A DNA stretch of 64,000 nucleotides from Pestalotiopsis fici W106-1 (taxonomy: Eukaryota > Ascomycota > Sordariomycetes > Amphisphaeriales > Sporocadaceae), in NCBI RefSeq assembly GCF_000516985.1, contig NW_006917096.1, forward strand, positions 3,085,606 through 3,149,605, in the 5' to 3' direction. Every line of letters begins with the position of its first letter. Positions within the stretch are counted from its first letter, which is position 1. Under the pieces are notes generated by a model. The model was not told the DNA's origin and made no database searches. It saw only the letters and a list, made by a program, of their open reading frames with translations. Both the position numbers and the translations under genes were made by a program. This document shows positions 45,905 to 57,012 of this stretch, piece by piece.

Positions 45905-48109
45905 ATGGCTTCAGACACTCATCCCTCAACTCGATTCGACGTCTTCAACGACTCGTGCAACACCAGTTGTGACGATAGTGACAGATCGAGTCTTGACCTC
46001 GAAAGCAGTTTGCTTCCTCTCAGTGACATCTCCGTTTCCCATGCTCAAAACCGCCAATCATTAGGTTCAGCCTCTGCCGTGGAATCACTCGCTACCGCCC
46101 TCAAGGAGTTTCACATTGGCGAGTCGCCAGAACGCGTTCAATACAAGGGCAAGGCAATTGGTCTGAAGGCCATCAAACAGTCTATTGCCCGCTCCAGCAT
46201 TCAACCTCTAGCAGCTGCTGCTGCATATAACCCCATCAAAGTCCTCGAGACAGTGCCTGAAGATAGCAGCAGCCAGGAAGGCTCATCCACCATCGCGGCT
46301 GACAGCGTTTCAGATCGCAGCCAGCACTATATCCAGATCCCAGGTGAGTTGCGCTCAACTAGTGGTCAGGTAAATCCACTATTAGTGAATGGGCCACTAA
46401 CATGCCTTTCCATAGTGGACCAGTATACTCATCATCCTCTGTCTGAAGCCGCGCGCAACCTATCATCGTTCGAGGAACAGCTGGCCAAACATCGCAGGGA
46501 GGAATATGAGTGGGTGATGACTATCAAGGTAGCCGAGCCGTTACCCATTGACACGGAATCTACACAAGCCGAGCCAGCAACCAGTCGTGCAACTACTAGG
46601 CTCTACTTTGGCTGCAACTTGCTCCCAGACCAACCCGATACAGATCTACTAGAACAAACCTCTTATAGTCTCCTCGTGACGCCACTCGAGGGTAATGCAC
46701 AACTGGACGCAGCAACCGAGTTGGAAGACGACGAGATGATGGCCTTGACAGGATATAATGCTGTTGAGCAAGTCATGCCCTTGCAGCCTGTGGACCAGAA
46801 ACCCGAAGTCTGCGTTGCGGAAATCTCCCTGGAAGACGCCAAATCTGACGACGCCAAGTCTTTCGGCGGTGATAGTTCAGTGGGAGCCGCGTCAGTTGTG
46901 ATGGAGGAACCTCTTGCTCGCATTGAAGATTCTGTGGAGGCACTCGATCAACTAGAGGAACAGCTTGAGGCATTTGATCTTGCAGCTTGTATGAGAGACC
47001 TTGTCACACATGCTCCCAGCAAGTCATTGCCTAATCAGACATGTCCTTCAACCGCACCAACTCCTAGTAAGAGTAAGGAAGCAGCACCTCAGATCCAGCA
47101 TAGATCACCAAGGACAGATGTTTCTGCTCTGAGAGTGAACACATTCCACTCAACTCGTTCGCCAACTGGGCGCAGGTCGGGTTCAATGGCAGGCATGGAT
47201 GCCCCCAAGCTACTCGATTCACCCAAGCTCAAGGTAGAGGACAAGCCTCTGGTCCAGGCTCCTGTTAAGAAAGCTGCACCAAAGCTGACGAGCCTCTTGC
47301 CGCCCAAACAGCCGGCCAAGTCGACAAAGCCTCCGACTGTCCCCACCTTTGAACTTCCAGGAGAAGCAGTGGCTCGTCGCCTCAAGGAGCAGCGAGAGGC
47401 ACGACTTTCAATGGCAGCAAACGCAAAGAAGCCGGAAGCGACACCCAAGTCGAGTCTGAGGCGCACTAAGTCCGCGAAACCTCCTACACGGCCTGACTTT
47501 GAGCTCCCTGGAGAAGCCATCTCGCGACGTAAACGAGAGGAGCGGGAGGCCAAGCTCAAGGCCGAGGAGGAAGAGGAACGCAAGCGTCGTGAGTTCAAGG
47601 CAAAGCCAATCCGAATGGGAGGTGTGGCTAGTTACGTCCCTCGTGACACGGCTACCAGCCGGGCACGACAGAACAAGCCCACGGATGGCGCAGCACAAAC
47701 ATCTCCAAGCCGCCACAAGCTGTCCGCGGCTCCAACCTCTGTCTCTGCTGGTGCTCTCAAGACATCAACTGATCAGATGCAAACTCGTGGCCGACATCCC
47801 GCCACAGGTTCGTCTCAAGAAAGTCGTGCAACTTCTAGCTCCAATGGTAGTGTCAATGGCAAGCGCAGCTCGGTGTCTATTGAAGATGTCCAGGCCCAAC
47901 GGGCGCGGGGGAAGGAGATTTTGCAACGCGACGGAATGTTTGCCCAAGACAAGCAGCGTGAAAAGCGTGAGCGGGAAGCGCTTGCCCGCCTTGCAAGAGA
48001 GCAGGCTGCTGAGCGCTCGCGTCAGCTTAGTCGCGCATGGGCCGAGAAGCAGAAGCAAAAGCGTATGACTATCGGCTCTGTCCGAGATGTTGTCGCCTCG
48101 TCATCCTGA
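45905..48109 (+). CDS. Basic coiled-coil protein, possibly TPX2-like
   Basis: The frame is open throughout (734 residues), but a good 72-nt intron (46344-46415: GTGAGT donor, CACTAAC branch point, TAG acceptor) would give 710 residues. The intron length is a multiple of three with no stop, so both forms can be translated. The N-terminal half is acidic and Ser-rich. Near 47328 and again near 47477 a repeated unit occurs: KPPTxPxFELPGEAxxRR followed by a charged helix (KEQREAR / KREEREAK). The second copy runs into a long KR/E helix and REFKAKPI, similar in style to the TPX2 C-terminal repeat. The C-terminus is another charged helix. A microtubule-related role is only a possibility. Confidence 0.75.
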   Translation: MASDTHPSTRFDVFNDSCNTSCDDSDRSSLDLESSLLPLSDISVSHAQNRQSLGSASAVESLATALKEFHIGESPERVQYKGKAIGLKAIKQSIARSSIQPLAAAAAYNPIKVLETVPEDSSSQEGSSTIAADSVSDRSQHYIQIPGELRSTSGQVNPLLVNGPLTCLSIVDQYTHHPLSEAARNLSSFEEQLAKHRREEYEWVMTIKVAEPLPIDTESTQAEPATSRATTRLYFGCNLLPDQPDTDLLEQTSYSLLVTPLEGNAQLDAATELEDDEMMALTGYNAVEQVMPLQPVDQKPEVCVAEISLEDAKSDDAKSFGGDSSVGAASVVMEEPLARIEDSVEALDQLEEQLEAFDLAACMRDLVTHAPSKSLPNQTCPSTAPTPSKSKEAAPQIQHRSPRTDVSALRVNTFHSTRSPTGRRSGSMAGMDAPKLLDSPKLKVEDKPLVQAPVKKAAPKLTSLLPPKQPAKSTKPPTVPTFELPGEAVARRLKEQREARLSMAANAKKPEATPKSSLRRTKSAKPPTRPDFELPGEAISRRKREEREAKLKAEEEEERKRREFKAKPIRMGGVASYVPRDTATSRARQNKPTDGAAQTSPSRHKLSAAPTSVSAGALKTSTDQMQTRGRHPATGSSQESRATSSSNGSVNGKRSSVSIEDVQAQRARGKEILQRDGMFAQDKQREKREREALARLAREQAAERSRQLSRAWAEKQKQKRMTIGSVRDVVASSS
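46344..46415 (+). other. In-frame 72-nt intron without stop codons
   Basis: The donor CAG|GTGAGT, branch-point-like CACTAAC and acceptor CATAG make a standard fungal intron. The length is 24 codons and contains no stop, so skipping or retaining it leaves the frame intact. Spliced, the junction reads QIPVDQYTHH. Confidence 0.7.
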
Positions 48110-50277
48110 GCTCATTGCTATTGGGAACCTCTGACAGCGCCTAGACCTGGAAGCTGCGATTTGAAGTCACAGAGAGTGACGGGTTCAAAAGTGTTTTAGT
48201 ATTTGTATGATGATTTGAGCGCCGAGTTTGGCGTTCTTGAGGGTATGATGGCATCACTTGATGCTTTTATGAGTTTCAAAGGAGTATGGGTTGTATTTGA
48301 TTTTGGGCGTTCTGCCATGTTTTAGGCGCTTCAAAGAGGCGCATCTTTAATTTTCCGGGAGAGCTCACATGGACTGCTGGAGAATGGGAAGTTGCTCTCA
48401 GAGGCATTGTTTCCACTTGTATTCAAGCAGACATGCTATTGTACTATTTTGCGGACTTGGTATGTCCTCTGCTGGGCCTTGTATTGTTCTTGCTTCGAAC
48501 TCGGTACACCAACGTATACTTGGAACGGCATGATATACGAGTTGATTGTTCTCTTGTAAGTTTATTCAATCACAATTGGATTTATTATAGTGACCTCAGC
48601 ACGTAATGCGAGCGACCAGTGCTGAAGAAGTGAGATTGGGCCATTGCCACGTGTGATCATGTTGTGTCTTGGGCCGCAATGATGTGAGCAACGGTTTGTT
48701 TGCGATATTGTTCAACCCGAAGAGACAAAAGACACATGAGGCCATGCTCTGGAACTGTGGGGATGTACAGAAATTCTAAGCAACATTGCGATGAGTATAC
48801 AGCAGTTGACTTATGTGCAACATTGGAATACAAATAAAATAAAGTCCATCACAGCTGATATGAAGCTGGGGTACATGGTTGCCCACGTTTGCTCTCTCCC
48901 AAGTTCAGGGAGCTTACATGATCACTGCGTCTGCTCGTGGGCATACAAGGACTAGAACGTCTGCTATATGTTGATCTGGTGGTGTGCATGTCGAGAATCA
49001 CGCAAGATGGCGCCAGAGAACAAGATTTGGTAATAAGTCCGTGAATTATACATGTGCAGGGTCGCCCAAGCCTTACACTTTTGAGTGAGTTAGCGCTACC
49101 GAGTCCTTGGTTGAGGCAGCTGAACGGCGTGGAATATTGGTCCTTTTGCGCCGGTGGTCTAGACCACATGGAGGTGACATCGGGTGTAGTATACCAGTAC
49201 TAGGGAAAAATCACGCTCCTTGGCAACGACGAAAAAAAAACTCAATTGCCATGACTACCCAACTCTACCTTTTGGTTAAAAGTTACAGTTTTTTGAAAGC
49301 AATCAATGAAAGCTTTCTGTGGCTCAATGTACAGGGTCATTCTTGATCCGCCGGTGCCGTGCAAACAATCACCGTCATACTCTGTAGAAGTGCAAGGCGT
49401 GTCGTCTGGTATACAGGTGTGATGCCTGGGGAACTGTCGCGTGACCTGACATAGATTCATTATTTCATGCAACATGCGTATACCAGTTTGTCAATAAAAT
49501 GTACCTTGCCTCAATGCCAAGTACATATGTTCACGTGCAGTGGGCGGACGCAGGGCACTTCTAGGGTCTGGAATCGTTTGTTCTCTTAGTAAGAACAGAC
49601 GAGAGTGATCAATTGCTGGTACTTTCTACCTTCAATGGGTACCTTGCCTTCAGTGTGAGCTACCAGCAGTACATTCACCAGCCACCCAAGTACCGTCGTA
49701 GTCTCCAGGCTGTTGGTGAGTGGACTTCTATTGTCTGCAGCAATGAGGCACCCGCGGATGGCCCATCTTCAAGCTAAAAATGCCTATTAGAGGTATGCGA
49801 TCTAGACCACTCAGCTGGCCTGTGATTTTGTTGCTTATTAGAGGTACAATAACCTTCTCTGACCACATTTACAGCTCGAGCGACAAACGTCGACTTCTTT
49901 ACCCTTGATTCACCTCCTCTCATACAACAACAGATTCACTGATCTTTACGGAATGGACACGATTCCATAGTGTCTGTTCTCAAGCTATAGTACCTCCCAC
50001 TATTCGACAATTAGCAGAACAGAACTTGTCACATTACCCCACGGAAAAGCTTGCGCGTTTCGTTTCGGCACAACAGCAGTCTTGTCGATCTGAACCCAGA
50101 TCCCTGGGGCAGATCGCCAACGAACCAACTGAATTGCAGTGAAACAACGTCCGCCAAGCCTTCACTGTCGCAAGCCACCCCACCAATCTCCACGTGCCTG
50201 CAAACCTCCCACCTTAAAGGGCCAAGCCTTGGAAGGGGAGCTTTCCCTTTTTTCTTTTTTCTTTTTTTTGCATTCAC
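48110..50277. other. 2.2 kb intergenic region, no gene recognised
   Basis: This region lies between two plus-strand genes. Open frames stay below about 106 residues. The last 60 bases before 50278 are a T-rich leader. No RNA gene was recognised. Confidence 0.45.
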
Positions 50278-52720
50278 ATGCTGTCAGCATCATTGTCGAC
50301 AGAGGACAGAAATCAACTTCCTTCATGTCCACCTAAAGCGTACAGCGGCCGCGATAAGGCCGCAAATGACAACACCTGCAGCGCTCAAGCATACGATCTC
50401 GAGAGCAATCACAAGGAAAAGAGCGAGAACAGTAGCAGCAGCGACAACAGCATGGCGCCCAAGGCCCCTTGGTGGTCTCGCTACTCGGGCTACCAGAAGC
50501 TCAGGATTCAGCGGCCAAACAGTCCGGCACGCCGTGGCGTCTTTGCTGCATTGGCCGCCTGCGTCGTCATAGTTACAGTCGTTGTCGTCTGGCTTTCCAA
50601 GACGCATCGATTGGGGTCGGGAAAGGTACGTAAAAATGCACTGCATCATGCACATTTCCGTTTTCCTCTAGCATGACGACGATGGGGGTGGAAAGCCTGG
50701 ATGATTTTAGGTCGATTAGGTGTACGGGTAAGGTTCTTAGGTTCTTGGGGTATTAGTTAGCGCCAAGCCGACGTGATCCACTCGCTCCCGTCTCTCTCAC
50801 ACAAGTCATTTGATACTTGGGGTGTTTGATCATACCGACAATAGCATGGTGTACATTGATGACTATTATTTTGCAAGGATGAAGAAGTTGGCTCTATCTT
50901 ATTATTTAGGGCTTTCGGGTATCAAAAGTTCTGAAAGCTGACTATCTTTACAGTCAAGTGTAACGGTTACGTTACAGCAAGGGACATATCTGGGCGAGAC
51001 GACACCAAAATCAAGCATCTACCCTCGCGCCGTAGATGCTTGGCGTGGCATTCCCTATGCTCAGTCCACCGGGGGAGATAATCGTTTCCGCGCTCCACAA
51101 CCTCTGTCAAGCGACGCGAGCTCGAGCAAAGTCTACAATGCCCAGGACTTTGGGCCCATTTGCGGCAATACCGGTGCCGAGGACTGCTTGAGCGTCAATG
51201 TGTATCGACCTCACTTTGGAGACAATTACCAAGCAGATGCTGCTGACATGAATAAATTGCACCACGAAGGAAGGCAACTACCAGCCATGCCCGTGGTTGT
51301 CTACGTCCACGGCGGAGGTTTCAATGGGGGAGCTGGCAAAGAGCGGAACATGGCCAGTTTTGTAAGCTGGGCGGCCATGCCGATCGTCGGTATCAGCTTC
51401 AACTACCGGACAGGCGCTCTGGGTTTCCTGCCCAGCTCGATTACGGAGAAGGAGGGAGTCCTGAATCTTGGCCTCAAGGATCAACAAATGCTTTTGGCTT
51501 GGGTGCAAAAGAATGTTGCTACATTTGGCGGTGATCCAGACAATGTCACTCTCATGGGGTTGAGCGCTGGTGCCCACTCCATTGGCCATCAACTCATCTC
51601 CTATTCACCAGCGAATAAGCTAACAAATAATGCCGTTCCTTTTCACAAAGTCATCATGGAGTCGGGCGGCCCAACAGCACGCGCTGTATTTGCCCCTTCT
51701 CATCCGCTTCATGAGCAACAATTTCAAGAGTTTCTGAGCGCCTGTGGGCTTTCTGATATATCAGATGACGAAGTCTTTCCAAAACTCAGGGAGCTTTCAC
51801 TCTCTCGCATTCAGTCGGCGTCCAAAGCGATCTGGGACAAGTACAACAGCCCGAGTCTGCGGTGGGCTTTCCAGCCTTCGATTGATGGACCCGGAGGTGT
51901 GATTCCCGACTTACCGCTACGATCGTGGGAAAAGGGCAGCGTTCTGAGGATACCAATCTTGTCGGGCTTCGATACGAATGAAGGCGCCACGTTTGTGCCC
52001 CCAAGAGCCTCTGATTCAGACGCTCTCCGCGATCTGCTTGGTGGTATTATACCCGCACTTAATGAGACGAGTCTTACCACCATGGAGAATATCTACCCAG
52101 ACCCCTTGTCCACCTCGGAAGGCAAGATCCTGTATTCCTACCAGCCCGCCGGCTTTGGCAAACAATTTTGGAGACTGGATGACGCATATGCTCACTATGC
52201 GTACATCTGTCCAGTCCTACAAACAGGTCATTATGCATCTATTGCTACGGATTCGAAAGCACCGGTGTACATTTATCACTTTGCGGCCCGATCGGCTGCC
52301 CACGGGGGTACGGATCATGGCGACGAGGCACCCGTGGTCGCTCACGACCAACAGGTCTTGGCCAATTTCCCAGGCTTGACCGAGACGGCTACCCTCATGA
52401 CCGACTTTTGGACTCGCTTCGCCGCCTTTGGTGATCCAAACCCCGAGTATCTTAGCACCGCCACCAACACGAACATGATGTGGATGAAGTACCAAAGTCC
52501 GTTTTCAGATTCAGGTGATAAGGTGACTGGTGTCAATGGCCAGGTGGCACTGTTTGGCCTGGGCAACGACGAGCGAATGCTGGCTAAAGGCCGCTCCTCG
52601 CCGGGTACACCTGGACAAATGATCGCGCTGACGGAGCGAGAACTCATGGAGTGCCGGTTTTGGTTTGACAAGGTGATATACAGTGAGGGCTTTGGTAATG
52701 GAAGTCTTGCACTTACCTAA
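50278..52720 (+). CDS. Membrane-anchored type B carboxylesterase
   Basis: Exons 50278-50625 and 50954-52720 give 704 residues; Met 50452 gives 646. A cytosolic hydrophilic segment is followed by one hydrophobic helix (FAALAACVVIVTVVVVWL), which makes it a type II membrane protein with the enzyme outside or in the lumen. The carboxylesterase domain shows WRGIPYAQ, the CLSVNVYRP segment, oxyanion HGGG and a catalytic triad: Ser about 320 in GLSAGA (family consensus GESAG), Glu about 459 in DTNEGATF, His about 571 in GTDHGDE. It hydrolyses carboxylic esters; the substrate is unknown. The intron is 328 nt, long for this window, and an overlooked exon within it is possible. Confidence 0.88.
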
Positions 52721-53599
52721 TGAGATGCGTTTCTTTTTTTGCTTATAGCGTTAGGCATTTTTGGTTTGATTGTTTGCTTGTTTTGGAAAAGAAGGGGGCA
52801 TGGTACAGGCGTTTTTCTGTTCTTTTTGGAATGAAGCCCAAAGGATTTCTCTCTACTCATAGTTGTTTTTAGTCGCATGATATAGCGTGCAGTCTGGAAT
52901 GTGCGGACGACGATTGAAGAAGAGCAAGGCATGAACAGGACCACCGGCGTTTTGGACGGGCATGAATCAGCAAAGAGAGAGAAGAAGGGGATGATGGGTA
53001 CATCCCTCCCAGAAAGGGTTCTGTATAGATGCATTGATCATTCAATGAAGAGTCGATTCTAGTATTTTGTAGTCTTGTCTTGATAAATTTCCATGAGAGT
53101 GGTACAAATGGTCTTTCTGCACAATACGCCAAACCATTTTGGGCAGTGTCAAGAATCAGTTCACTCATATCCACCCAGAGGTGCTTGTGATTCATTTTGA
53201 TTGCATGTAGAGCAAGGTAATAAAAGCTACTTAAGAAGCAAGTCTTGGTAATGGTGCATGCATTCTGCACGGCAGTCATCTGGGCCATTCACTGCACTCA
53301 GCAGCAAGCCCTGCGCAGTATTATTGCTTACGGCCGCTACAAAACAGCTGCTGCTTCCATCATGATCTGGGCTCCGATCCATTCGCATCGTAAATCTGTA
53401 TACGGCTGTACAGCCGGCGCCAGGGCTGGCCACTAGAATTCCGTACTGGTGACATTGCACCTGTCGACTTTATTCTCCCATCATTAACTAGACTCCGATT
53501 CATTCGCATCGTGAATCTGCATGCGGTTGTACAGCTGGCGCAAGGGCTGGTAACTATAAATCTGTCCTGGTGGCATTGCACCTGTGGATTTTGTTTCTC
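52721..53599. other. Convergent 3' flanks with a tandem duplication
   Basis: This region lies between the carboxylesterase (plus) and TAF4 (minus) genes. The right part holds the 121-bp tandem duplication listed separately. Small minus-strand frames at 53227-53581 are copies of one another created by that duplication, not genes. Confidence 0.5.
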
Positions 53600-53600
53600 C
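53372..53600. repeat. Diverged tandem duplication, period about 121 bp
   Basis: Two copies, 53372-53478 and 53493-53600, share the order CTCCGATYCATTCGCATCG, then GTACAGC, then CATTGCACCTGT and TTCTCC. They differ mostly by transitions. The second copy ends exactly at the TAF4 stop codon (53602-53600), so the duplication lies in its 3' UTR. Confidence 0.75.
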
Positions 53601-55844
53601 TAAGTCGGTATCGAAGTGGCCACCGGGGTTGTGGCTACTGGGGTTGTGGCTACTGGGGTTGTCACCACTGGTGTTGACACGACTGGTGTACTAACCACTG
53701 GCGTAGTAGCTGTACTCGGTGCAGGTGCAGGTATAGGAAGGGCAGGCACCTTGACCTTGTCACCCCAGTCCGATCTTTCCAGCTTGATATAAGCTTGCTG
53801 GAGTGCTACCTGGTCCGTGAGATATCCGTGCTCCTCAAGGACCTCAATCCAGTCGCGCATCTGAATATGCTTGCCTTTGACAGAGTCTTCGCGAAGACTA
53901 CCGATCTGCTGACTAGCGTCCTGGGTCAAGGGACCCTTTGCAGCTTTATTCGGCCCTCCGCTAGCTGGAGCCGCCGCACCAGGCCCTCGTGGGGTATTTG
54001 CACCACTTCCCCCCGCGGCACCCGTCATCCATGAATATTTCTTCTTTTTACTGCCCATGAATTGGCTAAGGGTCGAATTCACTGACAGACTGCTGGTATC
54101 AGCGAGCCTGGCCGCCTTCTTGCTTTCCTTCTTTGACAGTGGCTTGGCCTCGCCACTCTCTGGGGCGACAGAACCAGGAGTGCCAGGAGCTACAGAGCCA
54201 GCGCGAGAAGCAGATGTGCCATCAGGATTCTTCTCTCGGTCCGCTGCTTGCTCTGCTCGTTTCTGGCGCTTCCTCAACCGTGCTTCTTCGACACTGCGAG
54301 AGGTCTTGCCAAGAGACACAATCGTATCGGCAAACGGATTCTTAATCGATGCCTCGGAAACCGGTGTTGGCAAACCATTGCTCAGCTCATCCGCTGGCCC
54401 TTCATATACTGTTAATATTTTCCCAATTATGGGAGAGAAAGATCCCGGTTCACTTACTCTTGCGGGAATTAGTGCGAGGGCTCACTGCACTATCCGACAT
54501 GACTGGTGGCTCAGCTGCTTCAGCCCATTCAGGAGGGGGCTTGCCATGAGCGGTCTGCTGACGATTGCAAGCAACCAAGTTGGCATCTGTTAGTAACTCT
54601 CCAAGTCGCGTCTTGGTTGCTAATGATAGCAACGCGATCTGGTCAATCAAGTAGGCCTCCTTGGGAAGAAAAGAGCCTGCTGTCGTGACGATAGCATTGT
54701 CCTCTGAAGTCTTCGTTGTGACCTGTACATATGGCTTTTCCCACTGGTTAGGATTAGGAAATCGCCCAAGTGGCATGTTGGGATTGGGTGGTTTCGGGTC
54801 GAGATTAAGTTCCAGGCCATTCGCAGCTGCTGCTTTGCTCATTCGGGCATGCAATAGGGCAGGAAGTAGAAATCCCTGTTGGAGGAAGTCTTGTGCTCTG
54901 GAAACTCCGTAACGATGAGCAGCTTCGTTCCATGCTCTGTCTGCCGCATCTGCTGCCATTTCCTCTTGCGACTTGCTTTGACCCGTTTCTGCGGGCTGAT
55001 TTGCGGGACCTGCGCCATAGAAGCTGCCTCTCCCGCCCGGGACATGAGATCCAAAACCCAGTCTTGTCTCATAGTCATTCATGTACTGTTCTTCCTCGTC
55101 AAGATTGATGCCTGTTCCTGCCAGGGAATCGTCCATCTCATACTGATAGCTCTTGACCGGCACCGCTGGCTTTGGTGCATTCAGATGAGGTGGGGGGCCC
55201 ATTGCACCTGGTGTTGATACTGGTTGAACCTGTCCGGTAGGAGAAAAGGTCGTATTGGCATAGCCGTGTGCTGTCCCGTTGGGCTGCTGTACATGCGGCG
55301 ACTGCGGAGGATGATTCATAGCACTCGGACTATGTGCGACCATGTGATTTGCGTTTGGTTGAGGTGTAGCGTGATGCTGCTGCTGTGGAGGGGCAAAACG
55401 CTGGTTAACGGTGGTTCCAGGTGTCAATCGACCATTTTGCTGCGGGGCCATCTGCGACTGATTGTATGATGTCGCGTAGGAAGGAGTCTGGTGCGGTTGC
55501 TGTACTGAAGGTTGCGGTTGAGCTTGCGCAAAATGGCTGACGGAAGGCGAAGCCATGGTGGACGTGGGCGTCCTTACACCCGGTGTGCTGTGGCCAGAGC
55601 TCGAGAAATTTCCAGCTGGGAAGGTGGGAGACCTTGGATCTGGCGACGGCCTCGGTGGCTGCGTTTGATTTTGCTGAGGCTGTCTGATTTGTTGATTGGC
55701 ATTCGGGGAAGGAGCGTGCTGCGGAGGCTGCTGCTGGGGAGTTTGTTGCTGTTGAACGTGAGGCGAATAGGCTCTGTTTTGGTTAAGTGCTTGTTGTTGA
55801 GGCTGCGGCGCGCTCTGTACGAGCGGCTGCGGTGGTTGCGACAT
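53600..55844 (-). CDS. taf4: TFIID subunit TAF4
   Basis: Exons 55844-54458 and 54408-53600 give 731 residues. The first third is Gln/Pro-rich, starting MSQPPQPLVQ. The conserved TAF4 region runs from EMDDSLAGTGINLDEEEQYM through the histone-fold-type segment to YLIDQIALLSLATKTRLGELL, then KNPFADTIVSLGKTSRSVEEAR. A lysine stretch and YSWMTGA follow, then MRDWIEVLEEHGYLTD and KLERSDWGDKV close the C-terminal domain. TAF4 pairs with TAF12 within TFIID and supports promoter recognition by RNA polymerase II. The tail after KVPALPIPAP is a TPV repeat made by a 15-bp minisatellite. A Met at 55952 exists, but 55844 fits the start better. It is divergent from ysh1. Confidence 0.93.
53616..53705. repeat. 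Coding minisatellite, six 15-bp units
   Basis: Six units based on GTGGCTACTGGGGTT lie in tandem, the second and third identical. On the minus strand they encode TPVVS/TPVAT pentapeptides at the C-terminus of TAF4. The length is a multiple of three, so gain or loss keeps the frame. Confidence 0.85.
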
Positions 55845-57012
55845 TATGACGGATCGCGAAGGGATCGAATGAGTTTGTCGTCGATTAAATTGTGAGCGCA
55901 CTGAAATGGAGAAGTTGCAGTTTGATGGGGGTTTGCCTGCGCTCAGGAACAATGTAGAGATCGAGATGATCGGTCGGAAGGCGCGAAATTACGCCAGTCG
56001 AGATGCAAGAAGGTTGGCCACGATTGCCAGTCAGGCGGTGCTGGAGCTATGCACGAATCAAATTGACGCAAGGAATAGAGGTTGGCGATGAAAAGGATAC
56101 GCGCGGAGTCGCGACAGGAAGGTGGTTGTAAATTGGGATCCAGGGCAGCACCTCGGTCGGCCTGCAGCCTAACCAGCTACTACGATTACGACCCCATTCG
56201 GTTTGAGGATACCACAGATTGTCGAACAAGAACAATGAGGAGTACGCGACAGTCTACGGGATGCGACTCTTCGTGGACTGTGGTTTTCGTCCGGGATTGT
56301 TGTCGCGCTTTTTCGGAGCGAGTCTCGATGAGTCGGTGATGAGGAGTCGGCGGTTTCTAAAGTCGCAGCTTTCCCCCAAATCTTTCGTTACACTGGAGAC
56401 CCACCAACAATCGCCCTGAGCTGCAGAGCCTCATTCACGTGACCTGGGATGCTCACCTTTGGTTATGCGCAAACAAAGATAGCTGCATTGATGAGGCAGT
56501 TCAAATATCAGAGGTAAATTCAACTTTGTATTTTGTATCATGCAATTTCTTTCTTCCAAAATCAGACATCCAACAACTCAGTGACAAAGTCGCACATCGG
56601 ACATCACTCTTGGCTGGCCTAGAAATCATCAACAACTGCCTGTGCCGCGCTCTGACGCTAACGTTGAAAGGTACCCACCGTTGATTACATAACACGTGGA
56701 GCGCGTCTGTCTGGGTTGAGCTCTCCCCGTACCTGGCACTCCAGGCCGCTAGACTCACCTGCTAACCTGCCTAGCTTAGTAGCGACCAAGGCTCGTCGTT
56801 TGTCCATCCACAGCAAAGCTCCGCAACAACCTTCTCTCACATTCCTACCAACAGACGTCCCGATCACCTTGATGACTGTCGCAACCCGTGAGGCAGCTCG
56901 CCGCTGGATGGACTGACCTCAACCTATTTAGGAAACCCTGTGCGACTCACGTTTGTGCTGACACCTCTACGATCGTTCACTTTGCGACTGCTTCCCCATA
57001 CTTCATCTCAAC
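55845..57012. promoter_or_regulatory. Divergent promoter of taf4 and ysh1
   Basis: A 1168-bp stretch between two divergent genes. CACGTG E-boxes lie at 56436-56441 and 56693-56698. Open frames up to 112 residues lack features; one overlaps the taf4 leader. Use of the E-boxes is inferred. Confidence 0.4.

Noticed and set aside
53227..53581. Two similar minus-strand frames of 73-77 residues
   Set aside because: They are mirror products of the tandem DNA duplication, not genes.
55906..56091. Plus-strand open frame in the taf4/ysh1 promoter
   Set aside because: Overlaps the taf4 5' leader, and no domain is seen.
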